A stretch of DNA of 64,000 nt from GCA-2683135 sp964507445 (GTDB lineage Bacteria; Planctomycetota; GCA-002687715), in assembly GCA_964507445.1 (NCBI GenBank), contig CAZDQF010000006.1, positions 1 through 64,000 of the forward strand. Direction: 5' to 3'. This document shows positions 34,332 through 42,676 of this stretch, piece by piece; position 1 is the stretch's first letter; each line of letters opens with the position of its first letter. A program made the translations under genes and the position numbers. The notes beneath the pieces were generated by a model that was not told where the DNA came from, did not search any database, and worked only from the letters and a program-made list of their open reading frames with translations.

Positions 34332-35704
34332 GGGTTCCTCCCTGGGATCTCCACGACCCTTACACCGACGACCATCCGATCACGGACGACGTCCGGGTCC
34401 AGAGGGTCTCCCCCAATCAACTGCAACACCGCGTCCTTGCCGACCTCCACGGAGCCGAGGCGTTCCTCCATCCCCAGGATCCCCGCGGCGCCCGCGGTCA
34501 GCGCCTTGAGGGCGGCGTCCTCCGGGAGCCCGTGGGCGACCGCCAGCGCCGCCAACAACGGAGCGCAGTCGTGCCTGTATCCGTGGGCCCCTGCGGTCAT
34601 GAACGCGAAGGGGACGCCGTGGTCGTGCAGCAGCTTCGCCAGGTCAGGACGCATGCGGTACCAGTCGATCCGGTTCCCGCCGAGGCGCAACGAGGGGCCG
34701 AGGACCACGGAGGCGCCCGCCTCCTTGATCTCGTCCAGGCAGCGCCAGGCCTCGCTGGCCCCCAGCAGCACGCAGCGGGCCTTGTGTTCCTTGGCCACCG
34801 CCAGCACCGCCAGGATGTCTTCCTTCCAGTGGGCGTCCACCCGCAACGGCGCCTCACCGTCCATGATCCGAAGCATGGCCTGGCCCGCCGGGTCGGGCGC
34901 CGGGACCTCCGGCGGCTGGGGCTTCTTCTCGGCCTTCTTCTTCTCAGGATCCGGCTTCTCCTTGGAGGAGCCCTCCTTGGACTTCGCCGCGCCCTTCTTC
35001 TGCTTCTCTTCCCACTCCTTGAGCGCCTTCTCGTACTTGGCCCGCTCCTCCTCGTACTTCTTCAGGGCCTTGCGCCGACGTTCGGCGGCGCTGAAGGCGG
35101 CCTTCAGGTTGCGCAGGCTCGCGCTCCGGGTGATGACCGTCGCGGCGCCGTTGCTGGAACCGCCGACCCGGAAGGTGACACCGGCGGCGTCATCCAGGAT
35201 CTGAAGCGAGGGGTCCTCCGGCGTGACCAGTCCCACGGCTCCCGTGGGGCCGCGCATCAAGCGACCAAAGGGCGGCAGGTCGAGATACACGCCCGCCACT
35301 CCGGCTCGCAAGAGGCTCAGCCGAGCGTGCTGGTTCCAGGCGTCGACCATGTCGACCACCCGGTCCCCGGCGCCTGTCGGGCCTGCGGAGACAGAAGCCC
35401 CATCGAGCAATCCCAGGTTGCCCGCGTCGAGAAACGCCGGCGCCAGCACATCCGTCTCGATGAGCCGGGCGCCCTCCGGCGCGGCGGTCTCCGCGGCAGG
35501 GCCCACGGCGGTGATCTTCCCGTTGGAGATCACCACACGAGCGTCCGTGAGGTCAGCGCCCGTCCCGGTGATGAGGCGGGCGGCGGACACGACCAGGACG
35601 TCCGATTCAGGGGCGGCAGCGTTGGCTGAATCCTGGGCTCGGGCGCCAGCAGCAATCAGGATCCACAGGATTGGAAGCGCCCGTCGCATCCGCGATGACG
35701 GCAT
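34328..35704 (-). CDS. Secreted amidohydrolase-like protein lacking HxH (operon gene 1)
   Basis: The 458-residue first gene of the operon starts at ATG 35704 (GGAG 10 nt upstream); an ATG five codons later is also possible. The signal peptide is ALPILWILIAAGARAQ. Landmarks are DARVVISNGKITAVGPAAE, PAFLDAGNLGL in place of PGF-x-x-H-x-H, MDGEAPLRVDAHWKEDIL, RCVLLGASEAWRCL and RLGSVEVGKDAVLQLI. A long Lys/Glu-rich helix-like linker (about residues 205-265, for example EEERAKYEKALKEWEEKQ) separates the halves. One His remains in VDAHW, but the metal set is incomplete. It is divergent from an ECF sigma/anti-sigma pair. Confidence 0.82.
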   Translation of the reverse strand: MPSSRMRRALPILWILIAAGARAQDSANAAAPESDVLVVSAARLITGTGADLTDARVVISNGKITAVGPAAETAAPEGARLIETDVLAPAFLDAGNLGLLDGASVSAGPTGAGDRVVDMVDAWNQHARLSLLRAGVAGVYLDLPPFGRLMRGPTGAVGLVTPEDPSLQILDDAAGVTFRVGGSSNGAATVITRSASLRNLKAAFSAAERRRKALKKYEEERAKYEKALKEWEEKQKKGAAKSKEGSSKEKPDPEKKKAEKKPQPPEVPAPDPAGQAMLRIMDGEAPLRVDAHWKEDILAVLAVAKEHKARCVLLGASEAWRCLDEIKEAGASVVLGPSLRLGGNRIDWYRMRPDLAKLLHDHGVPFAFMTAGAHGYRHDCAPLLAALAVAHGLPEDAALKALTAGAAGILGMEERLGSVEVGKDAVLQLIGGDPLDPDVVRDRMVVGVRVVEIPGRNP

Positions 35705-35747
35705 GGTTCTCTGCTCCGGTCAGCGGGTCCACAGGCAAGAGCCGTAC

Positions 35748-35753
35748 ATTCTA
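35748..35753 (-). promoter_or_regulatory. Possible -10 box of the amidohydrolase operon
   Basis: On the minus strand TAGAAT lies 44-49 bp before the operon start codon, fitting a leader of about 36 nt. The -35 region is weak (TCTGGG 19 nt upstream). On the plus strand a similar TAGAAT (35840-35845) sits about 33 bp before the ECF sigma start. Confidence 0.35.
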
Positions 35754-35878
35754 CCCATCCTCCCACCGGCGCCCCAGATACCCGCTGCTCGGAAAACACC
35801 CCGCAGGGACGCATTAACCCCTTTCGGCAGTTCAGCGAATAGAATCGTCCCTATCCTGGTTCACCCACCAGAAAACCG

Positions 35879-36492
35879 ATGGTCATGGGCAAAGATCACA
35901 AGGCGAGGGCGCGGTTCACGGCGGAGCTGGAGCCTGTCCTGGACGGGCTCTACCGGACCGCCCTACGCCTGACACGGGACCGCAGCCGGGCCGAGGACGT
36001 GCTCCAGGACGCCATCCTGAAGGCCTACCGTTTCTTCGGTTCGTTCAAAGATGGGACCAACTTCCGGGCCTGGATACACCGCGTGCTCTACACCGTGTTC
36101 GTCAATTCACTGCGAGACCACAAGCTGGAGACCGCTGCCTGGACGCCGTCAAGGAGCCCGAGGCCGCCCACAGGCCTCTGACGGAGGAGTTGGATCGGCC
36201 CACCCACCTGCAACGAGCCCGCAACGTCCTGGAGGTGGTAGACGACCAGATCAAGCAGGCCATCCTCGCCCTGCCTCACGAACTGAGGATGGTCTTCATG
36301 CTGAGCACCCTGGAGGACCTCAAGTACCGGGAGATCGCCGAGATCATGGACTGCCCCGTGGGCACGGTCATGTCCCGGCTGTTCCGTGGCCGACGGATGC
36401 TGCAGGAGCGCCTGCTGGATTACGCCGGCCAAGGTCCACTCGAAACGCACGATGGTGACGCCGCCGCGACCCAGCGGAGAGACAATCCATGA
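35879..36492 (+). pseudogene. ECF sigma factor gene with a one-base frameshift
   Basis: Two frames together give one ECF sigma factor of about 204 residues. The first (from ATG 35879, or ATG 35885) encodes region 2: LYRTALRLTRDRSRAEDVLQ, then AYRFFGSFKDGTNFRAWIHR. The second continues with LDAVKEPEAAHRPLTEEL and region 4: LALPHELRMVFMLSTLED, then YREIAEIMDCPVGTVMSRLF. The switch falls at about 36137-36142, where one missing C in GCTGCC/TGGAC would restore a single frame (A-A-L-D-A-V). The total length of 614 nt is one base short of a multiple of three. No slippery heptamer is seen. The stop overlaps the anti-sigma start (ATGA). It is either a real frameshift or an assembly error. Confidence 0.75.
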
Positions 36493-37334
36493 ACTGCAAC
36501 GAGCTCAGGAAGTACGTCCACCCCTACCTGGACGACGAACTGGACGTTCAACGCAACCTGGAGATCCTCGAACACCTCAACGCGTGCGACCCCTGCCGTG
36601 AGTTGTTCGACGCGGAGGAGGCGGCCTGGGAGCGCGTCCGCTTGGTGGCCAGCGCAGAGAAGGCCCCGCCACGTTTCAGGGACGACCTGCAACGAGCCTT
36701 GAACGGTATCGACCAGCGCCCCTCCTGGAAGCGGGCAGCGGCGTACCTGGTCCCGCTCACGGCGGCGGCCACCGTCGCCCTGGTCCTGCTGCTGAACCAG
36801 GAGACGCAGACTCCTCACGGCGGGCACACGATCGAAGACCACGGCGCCGGCATCGCCTTCGCCGTCAGCCACTTCAACCGATTGCGGGCGGACGCCACCG
36901 GCGCGGGCACCACCCTCCTGTCTCGAGAGTTCCTCGACCGGCACGACGACATGGAGCGGCTGGACGCCGAGGGAGCCCGCAAGATCTATCGCGAACTCGT
37001 GGGACCGGCGGCGGTCATCCCCTCCACCCTCCGAGGCAAGCGCATCCACGGGGCGGTCCATCAGGCGTCCATGAACGGGCGTCCGGTGCCGGGGTTGCTC
37101 CTCTCCGACCAGAGAGAACAGGAGTACGGCCTCTACGTGCTCGACGCCAACCAGGCCGAGATCAAGGACATGCACCCCCTCGGGAGTGACGGCGTGCACT
37201 CGGCCATCCGGTTGGACCGGTGCCGTGGATGTCACGTCATCGCCGTCACCCGGGGAGACCGGGTGTTCATCTTCGTCACCCAGGCACGACGCGCCGTGGA
37301 GGACGCCATCGCCCTGGCCCGCGAGACCTTCTGA
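36489..37334 (+). CDS. zf-HC2 anti-sigma factor, membrane-anchored
   Basis: The 281-residue product starts at ATG 36489, overlapping the sigma stop by 4 nt. The N-terminal zinc-finger anti-sigma domain has Cys3, then His-x3-Cys-x2-Cys in ILEHLNACDPCRELF. One transmembrane helix (AAAYLVPLTAAATVALVLLL, about residues 80-100) separates it from a periplasmic part of about 180 residues. The partner is the adjacent ECF factor: the zinc-finger domain holds the sigma factor until a signal reaches the outer domain. The outer domain contains a Cys-x2-Cys (LDRCRGCHVIAVTRGDRVF) that could be redox- or metal-sensitive. That the anti-sigma gene stays intact next to a frameshifted sigma gene is notable. Confidence 0.85.
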   Translation: MNCNELRKYVHPYLDDELDVQRNLEILEHLNACDPCRELFDAEEAAWERVRLVASAEKAPPRFRDDLQRALNGIDQRPSWKRAAAYLVPLTAAATVALVLLLNQETQTPHGGHTIEDHGAGIAFAVSHFNRLRADATGAGTTLLSREFLDRHDDMERLDAEGARKIYRELVGPAAVIPSTLRGKRIHGAVHQASMNGRPVPGLLLSDQREQEYGLYVLDANQAEIKDMHPLGSDGVHSAIRLDRCRGCHVIAVTRGDRVFIFVTQARRAVEDAIALARETF

Positions 37335-37349
37335 GCCCGCCGTCCCAGG

Positions 37350-38045
37350 TCAGGACGAGGGCTTGCTGCACACCAGGATCACGTCCCTCGCGAACAGGGA
37401 CGGCCGCAGACGACAGAGCCCCCGGTAGAGCCCCCGGATCAAGGGCGCCCGCAGCATGGCTGGATAAAGGCCCTTCACCCACAGGCTGGGAAACCCGCGA
37501 ACGGACCGGACCTGAAGCCCGGCATCCACGACCCAGCGCCGCAGCTCCGGCAGGGCGAGCATGCGCAGATGGCAGCGATCCGTCGGCCCGTCCTTCACCT
37601 CCGGCAGGCGCCCGCACAGCAGCTGCAGCCGGTGGCGCCAATGGGCGATGTTGGGGACCAGGAGGATGAACACGCCGCCGGGAGCGAGGACACGGGCGCA
37701 CTCGGTCACCGCGGCCTGTGGATGGAAACGATGCTCGATGGCGGAGTCGGAGATCACGCAGGCAAACCGGCCGCTGTCGTAGGGCAGCGGGTCGTCATCC
37801 GTGTCCAGCTGGCTCGCCTCCAGGCCCTTGGCCCGAGCCCGCTCGACGGCGTGGGCGGACACATCGGTCATCAAGACCCGGTGACCCGCGTCCCGCAGAC
37901 GCTCCGCCAGCATCCCCGGGCCACCATCCACCACGAGGGTCTCCCCGGCAGCAGAAGCCAGACGCACCAGCAGCTCCTGCCGCTCCGCGTCCACGGAGTC
38001 GTCCTTTCCGCGCCAGTATTCGTCGGCGTGACGGGTGAGGTCCAT
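37350..38045 (-). CDS. Class I SAM-dependent methyltransferase
   Basis: The 231-residue product has the class I methyltransferase order: TLVVDGGPGMLAERLRDAG (motif I), VLMTDVSAHAVERAR (acidic ribose-binding residue), FACVISDSAIEHRFHP (motif IV, with a His-rich section), and LAPGGVFILLVPNIAHWRHR. A C-terminal helix-rich part with RGLYRGLCRLRPSLF follows. The pattern is that of methionine-biosynthesis MetW/methyltransferase-11 proteins, often found in surface-polysaccharide clusters. It overlaps the hexapeptide transferase gene by one base. The likely substrate is a sugar or lipid precursor, inferred from neighbours. Confidence 0.82.
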   Translation of the reverse strand: MDLTRHADEYWRGKDDSVDAERQELLVRLASAAGETLVVDGGPGMLAERLRDAGHRVLMTDVSAHAVERARAKGLEASQLDTDDDPLPYDSGRFACVISDSAIEHRFHPQAAVTECARVLAPGGVFILLVPNIAHWRHRLQLLCGRLPEVKDGPTDRCHLRMLALPELRRWVVDAGLQVRSVRGFPSLWVKGLYPAMLRAPLIRGLYRGLCRLRPSLFARDVILVCSKPSS

Positions 38046-38740
38046 CAGGAACCACCCTCAGGGACAGGAGGCTCTCCCCGGTGACGGATGACCCGCGCAG
38101 GCACTCCTGCCACCACGGCGCCCGCAGGCACGTCCCGCGTCACCACGGCTCCCGCACCGACCACCGCCCCCGCCCCGATGGTCACCCCGTCCAGCACCAC
38201 CACGCCGAACCCCAACCAGACGTCATCCTCGAGGACGATCCCTCCCTTGCTCTTGAGAGGCTGCCTCTGAATCGGCACGTCGAGGCGATCGAAGGAGTGG
38301 TCGTAGGGATAGAAGGCGCACCGGGGCGCGATCTGCACGTTGGCCCCGATCTTCACGGTCCCGAAGGCGGTGACCTGACAGTCGTTCTGGATGTGGGTGT
38401 CGGGCCCTACCTCCAGGCTGCCGCCGGAGCCGAGGTGGATCACGGTGCCGCGGTAAATGGAGGTGTGCGCGCCCAGCCGCAGGGAGCACCCGGCGTCCTC
38501 CCCGTAGATCACACAGAGGTCATCGATGAACACGTCGGGGGCCAGCTCGAGGCCGCCACGAAAGCGGAACTGCGCTCGTGGGGAGATCCACGGGTGCCCC
38601 ATGAGGCCGCCGAGGAATCGGCGCTCCTTGTAGGAGCCCGCCATGCAGCGGGCCAGTTCCTTGAAGGGCCGGCCGAGGATGGGGATCTGTCCGGGAACGA
38701 GACAGCCCGCACAGACGATCTTGCGCAGCGTCAGCGACAT
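38045..38740 (-). CDS. Hexapeptide-repeat acyltransferase
   Basis: The 231-residue product is a left-handed beta-helix transferase. Repeats of the [LIV]-G-x-x-x-x type run through LELAPDVFIDDL, LRLGAHTSIYRGTVIHLGSG, VKIGANVQIAPRC and VWLGFGVVVLDGVTIGAGAVV. The end reads TRDVPAGAVVAGVPARVIR, the standard C-terminus of acetyltransferases that use acetyl-CoA on sugars. The typical active-site His is probably in FYPYDHSFDR. It is coupled (TGATG overlap) to the methyltransferase downstream. An envelope or capsule sugar O- or N-acylation role is likely. Confidence 0.87.
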   Translation of the reverse strand: MSLTLRKIVCAGCLVPGQIPILGRPFKELARCMAGSYKERRFLGGLMGHPWISPRAQFRFRGGLELAPDVFIDDLCVIYGEDAGCSLRLGAHTSIYRGTVIHLGSGGSLEVGPDTHIQNDCQVTAFGTVKIGANVQIAPRCAFYPYDHSFDRLDVPIQRQPLKSKGGIVLEDDVWLGFGVVVLDGVTIGAGAVVGAGAVVTRDVPAGAVVAGVPARVIRHRGEPPVPEGGS

Positions 38741-38755
38741 CGTCTCGTCACCAGC

Positions 38756-39901
38756 CTACCCGACCGGGGCGTCGCCGCCCCCCTCCAGGCCGATCAGCTC
38801 CTTGACCACCGGCGGCGCCCAGCGGGCCACGTGGGCGCGCGCCGCCTCCTCCCCCGCTGACGTCGATCCGGGCAACTGGCTCATCAGGAAAGGACGGACG
38901 ACCATCCTTCGAGCGGTCGCTCCCGCCAACACGCGCTCGACGGATTCCCGGTAGGAGGCCGCCTCACCCTCGTCCGCCACCCGCCTCGTCGCCACCAACA
39001 CCCGAGGCTCCAACGACTCCACCCCCAGCTTCAGCTCGACGCAGCCCGCCGCTGCCAGGGCGTCCAGCACGGGGTCGGGCAACAGCTCCGGTCGGGACTC
39101 CACCTCGAAGGGGAGTCGGTCGCGCCCGGTGCGGTTCGTCAGGAGCTCCAGGAGTTCGCGGGTCCCTTCCGCGTCAAGACCGAACGCCGGATCGCGGAAC
39201 ACGAGGCGCTTGGGGCGATGGCGTCTGGACTGCGTCATCACTTCGTCCATGACCCGCTCGGCCGAGCGCACCAGATGCCGACCATCCGTCCCGACCACAT
39301 AAGGGCAGTAGGCGCAGCCGTACGTGCAGCCGCGACCGTGGTAGACGGGCAGCCGCCTCGAACGGACCAGGGGCATGGTCTCCCAGCAGGCGTGAGGCCA
39401 GCTGTCCGGCGCTCCCGGGTCCCCGTCTTCTCCCAGCGCTCGACGCGCGGCGCTGTAACCGGTGGGTCCATGATCCAGGATCGCATCAGGGAACCGCTCC
39501 GCGACGACGCTCTCGTGATGACCCAGCCCGACCCCAGTGAGCACCAGCCTGGCGGTCCGGAGCGACTCGGGCACCGCCTCGACCCAATCCAGGTCGGCCG
39601 CCAGATTGCAGCTGCTCACGTGGACGACCAGGGCCTCAACACCCGCCGCCTTCCCGAGCGCCCGAGAGGACCGCTTCGACTCCAGCACGAAGTCCAGGCC
39701 AACGGGTGCGCGACCCTTGAGCCGCAGCCAGCCGGCCGCCTCGGCCAAGCGTTGCGCAGGATAGACGAACCCCTTCGCTCCGGACGTGACGAGGCCAAGG
39801 CCACCGAAACCCTCTCGGTTGACCGTCCGCCCCTCCGGCGACGGAGGGTTGACCAGCATGACCAGACCCGATTCACCTGCCACGGGTAGATGATCGGTCA
39901 T
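38756..39901 (-). CDS. Radical SAM protein
   Basis: The 381-residue product starts at ATG 39901, although a TTG six codons upstream is possible and no good ribosome binding site is seen. The radical-SAM cluster motif C-x3-C-x2-C is in GRGCTYGCAYCPY, about residue 200, with the SAM-barrel features RHRPKRLVFRDPAFGLD, LPFEVESRPELL and VELKLGVESLEP. The N-terminal 190 residues resemble a Rossmann/B12-binding-like fold (AGVEALVVHVSSC then LTGVGLGHHE) but lack the D-x-H-x-x-G motif, so B12 is not expected. With the two other radical-SAM genes next to it, it probably modifies an envelope lipid or glycan. The substrate cannot be named. Confidence 0.85.
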   Translation of the reverse strand: MTDHLPVAGESGLVMLVNPPSPEGRTVNREGFGGLGLVTSGAKGFVYPAQRLAEAAGWLRLKGRAPVGLDFVLESKRSSRALGKAAGVEALVVHVSSCNLAADLDWVEAVPESLRTARLVLTGVGLGHHESVVAERFPDAILDHGPTGYSAARRALGEDGDPGAPDSWPHACWETMPLVRSRRLPVYHGRGCTYGCAYCPYVVGTDGRHLVRSAERVMDEVMTQSRRHRPKRLVFRDPAFGLDAEGTRELLELLTNRTGRDRLPFEVESRPELLPDPVLDALAAAGCVELKLGVESLEPRVLVATRRVADEGEAASYRESVERVLAGATARRMVVRPFLMSQLPGSTSAGEEAARAHVARWAPPVVKELIGLEGGGDAPVG

Positions 39902-39978
39902 CCCACGGGGCTGGCGCAAGCGCAGCGTCCAAAACCGCGCGGAGGCAGAGGATTACCCGGAAGGCCGGGAGCCCCCCG

Positions 39979-41046
39979 TCAACGATCCTGGGGGGCGTTG
40001 CCCTTGGCGTTGAACGGCGCCGGTTTCCACCAGGACCACTCCGTACAGGCGCGGCACGGGGGGACATCGCGGACATCACGGGCCAGGTGCTTCCGCCGCA
40101 GCTCCGCCATCTTCGGCCCGTTCCACACCTTCATGACCCCACCGGCCTCCGCCACGTTCCCCAGCGGGTACTTGGCGCCGTAGTCACGGTCACAGCACGT
40201 CACCGTGCCGTCGAAGTAGACATGGCAGTGGTACCAGAGCAACGGGCAGTGATACCGGTCCTTGAGGCTGGGCAGCTCCTCGTCGCTGTCACGGAGCTGG
40301 TTGATCTCCTTGACCTGGTTGCCCCACGAGTCGAACGCCTTGACGTTCACCCGGTCGACGCCGGGTCGCTGCCAGTACTGGCGGAACGACTCCGTCTGCT
40401 CCTTGGTGGGCTCCATCTCGATGATCTGGACGTAGGTCCTGGGGCCGCCACCCGGATGGGCGCGCCGCAGCTCGATGAAGCGCTCGATGTTGGCCTTGGT
40501 CTCTTCGAAGTCCGCCTTCTTGCGGATCGCCTCGTAGGTCTCGGCCTTCATGCCGTCGAGGCACAGGTAGATCTCCGTGAGCCCGGAGTCCAGCAGCGCC
40601 ATGGACTTCTTCTCGTCCAGGAGCGTGGCGTTGGTCGAGATGGAGACCTTGATGCCCCGTTCACGGGCGTACCGGATCATGTCAGCGAACCGGGGATGGA
40701 GCAGGGGCTCACCCCAGATGTGGAGCGTCGTCGTCTTCACATGCGGCGCCATCTCGTCGATGACCTGCGTGAACAGCTCCCACTTCATGTGCCCGTTGGC
40801 CCGGCCCAGCACATGCAAACCGGTGGGACACATGACGCAGTCCAGGTTGCAGACGTTGGTCGTCTCGATGTACAGACGATCCGGGTAGGCCCCCTGGACG
40901 ACGTCGTTACCGCGCTTGTAGTTGCGGTACAGAGCAGGGAGGTTGAGGGTCGTCTTGATCAGCTTCCTCAGCCGACTCACCGCCCCGGGGGTGCGCGGAG
41001 GTCCCGCGTACACCGGGGGGTCCTTGACGTTCCAGGTATCAGCCAC
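39979..41046 (-). CDS. Radical SAM/SPASM-type protein
   Basis: The 355-residue product starts at GTG 41046, with AGGTG 8 nt upstream, 8 bp after the B12 radical-SAM gene. The core motif CNLDCVMC (C-x3-C-x2-C) is at about residue 68, followed by LHIWGEPLLHPRF and VSISTNATLLDEKKSMALL. The C-terminal auxiliary region has CPLLWYHCHVYFDGTVTCC and DVPPCRACTEWSW, matching a SPASM/twitch iron-sulfur domain with several extra cysteines. SPASM proteins modify peptides, carbohydrates or lipids via radicals. Coupling to the B12 radical-SAM gene suggests successive steps in one pathway. The substrate is unknown. Confidence 0.88.
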   Translation of the reverse strand: MADTWNVKDPPVYAGPPRTPGAVSRLRKLIKTTLNLPALYRNYKRGNDVVQGAYPDRLYIETTNVCNLDCVMCPTGLHVLGRANGHMKWELFTQVIDEMAPHVKTTTLHIWGEPLLHPRFADMIRYARERGIKVSISTNATLLDEKKSMALLDSGLTEIYLCLDGMKAETYEAIRKKADFEETKANIERFIELRRAHPGGGPRTYVQIIEMEPTKEQTESFRQYWQRPGVDRVNVKAFDSWGNQVKEINQLRDSDEELPSLKDRYHCPLLWYHCHVYFDGTVTCCDRDYGAKYPLGNVAEAGGVMKVWNGPKMAELRRKHLARDVRDVPPCRACTEWSWWKPAPFNAKGNAPQDR

Positions 41047-41054
41047 GCCTGCAC

Positions 41055-42545
41055 CTACATGTAGGTGGACACGTCGGCGGTCTCCGGAGCGCGCCGCCGC
41101 AGCCACTTCTTGCCGAGGTCCTTGAACGGCCCCACGCCGAGGCGCTTCACCCACTTCTTCTGCGTAAACCTGAAGAAGAAGCGGTCCAGCGGAGAGGTCA
41201 GGTTCCCCTCGATCTGTCGGGCGCGCCAGCCACGGGTACGGAACTCGTACTCGGCCTCGTTGACCAGCTCGATGAGCCGGTCGATGCTCAGCTGAGAGAG
41301 GTTGAACATGGGCTCGCTGACGTTCTTGGTGCCGTAGTAGTAGCTCGCGCGCTTGAACAGCTCCTTCCGCGGGATGCCATCGAACCGGTCCTTGATGTCG
41401 TTCCACATGGCGGTGCCGGGGAACGGGGTGGTGAGGGAGAACATGGCCTCCGTCAACTCCAGGCTGCAGGCCATGTCGATGGTCCGGCGGGCCGTCTCCT
41501 CCGTCTCACCGGGCAGCCCCAGCATGAAATAGCCCTTGGCCATGACCCCGGCCTGGTTGCACCAGCGGACGGCGTTCTCCACCTGCTCCAAGGTGGCCTC
41601 CTTGTCCACCCGCACCATCATCTCCGGGTCTCCGGTCTCGATGCCGTAGTGGATCTTCGAGCAGCCCGCCTCTGCCATGGCCACGTAGTGCTCCTGCTTG
41701 AGCCGATCGACCCTGGCGAGGCACTGCCACTTGAAACCCAGATCCCGCGCCTTCATGCGATCGACGAACTCCATCAGTCGATTGATGTTGACCACGAACA
41801 GGTCGTCCACGAAGTAGAAGTGATCGATCCCGTACTGGTCCCGGATCTCCTCCATCTCGGCGATGATCAGGTCGTTGGGAGTGGTGATGTATCGGCGCCC
41901 GAACAGGCCCTTGAAGCAGTAGGTACAGGCATAGGGACAACCACGGGACGTCATCATGGTGGTCATCCGCTCTCCGTTCCATGCACGGAGGGGGTACTGC
42001 TCGATCTGCATGATGTCCCGCGCCGGGAACGGCAGGGATTCGATCTCCGTGTTGATCCCGCGGAGCTGGTTCTTGACGACCGTGGCGCCGTCCCGCCAGG
42101 CCAGGCCGTCGACGCGGCCCAGGGCCAGTGGAGCGGAATCAGACCGCTCCAGCCCGTCCAGCAGCTCCACCATGGTGACCTCGCCCTCACCGAACACCGT
42201 GTAGTCCACGGCGGGCTCTTCCTCCAGGGTCTCGGCCGGGAAGATGGTGACGTGAGGCCCCCCCATGACCACGGGCAGGTCCGGGCGGCGACGCTTGAAG
42301 GCCTGAGCCAGCTCGCAGCACACGTGATACAGGTGGGTCCAGGTGGTGATGCCGACCACGTCCGGCTGGGCCTCGAGCACCTCGTCCACGATGCGCTGGA
42401 CGCCGGTGTGGGGGTGGAGCCCGTAGTCATGGATCGTCGTCGGGTGTCCCGCCTGGATCGCGGACGCCGCGACGTAACCCAACCCCAGGGGGGGATAGGA
42501 GTTGATCATGACCTCCCAGGGAGGGGCTACGAGGGCGAGTCTCAT
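41055..42545 (-). CDS. B12-binding radical SAM protein (BchE/HpnP-like class)
   Basis: The 496-residue product has the N-terminal cobalamin-binding domain: YPPLGLGYVAASAIQAGH, then DVVGITTWTHLYHVC and VVMGGPHVTIFPAETL (order of a Rossmann fold). The radical-SAM domain follows with SRGCPYACTYCFKG (C-x3-C-x2-C, about residue 205) and IHYGIETGDPEMM. A C-terminal helical tail of about 100 residues ends in RRRAPETADVSTYM. Members methylate or rearrange unactivated carbons of lipids and pigments. It is read first in a group of three radical-SAM genes. No gene for hopanoid or chlorophyll synthesis is nearby, so HpnP or BchE function is not claimed. Confidence 0.87.
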   Translation of the reverse strand: MRLALVAPPWEVMINSYPPLGLGYVAASAIQAGHPTTIHDYGLHPHTGVQRIVDEVLEAQPDVVGITTWTHLYHVCCELAQAFKRRRPDLPVVMGGPHVTIFPAETLEEEPAVDYTVFGEGEVTMVELLDGLERSDSAPLALGRVDGLAWRDGATVVKNQLRGINTEIESLPFPARDIMQIEQYPLRAWNGERMTTMMTSRGCPYACTYCFKGLFGRRYITTPNDLIIAEMEEIRDQYGIDHFYFVDDLFVVNINRLMEFVDRMKARDLGFKWQCLARVDRLKQEHYVAMAEAGCSKIHYGIETGDPEMMVRVDKEATLEQVENAVRWCNQAGVMAKGYFMLGLPGETEETARRTIDMACSLELTEAMFSLTTPFPGTAMWNDIKDRFDGIPRKELFKRASYYYGTKNVSEPMFNLSQLSIDRLIELVNEAEYEFRTRGWRARQIEGNLTSPLDRFFFRFTQKKWVKRLGVGPFKDLGKKWLRRRAPETADVSTYM

Positions 42546-42676
42546 CTATTCGGTGGGACGACCCAGCGGGGCGGCGGAGGGCGTCGAGACACGCGTCGTG
42601 GCGCACATAAAAGCCCTGGCAACCAGGGTGAGCCTATCGACGTGGTGCTTCATGAGTCGTTATACCATGAGCCAGG

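Noticed and set aside
36131..36145. Programmed ribosomal frameshifting in the ECF sigma gene
   Set aside because: No slippery heptamer, stimulatory hairpin or internal ribosome binding site is visible at the switch. A one-base loss is simpler.
41055..42545. Naming the B12 radical-SAM protein as HpnP or BchE
   Set aside because: Motifs show only the broad class. No hopanoid or bacteriochlorophyll genes accompany it.
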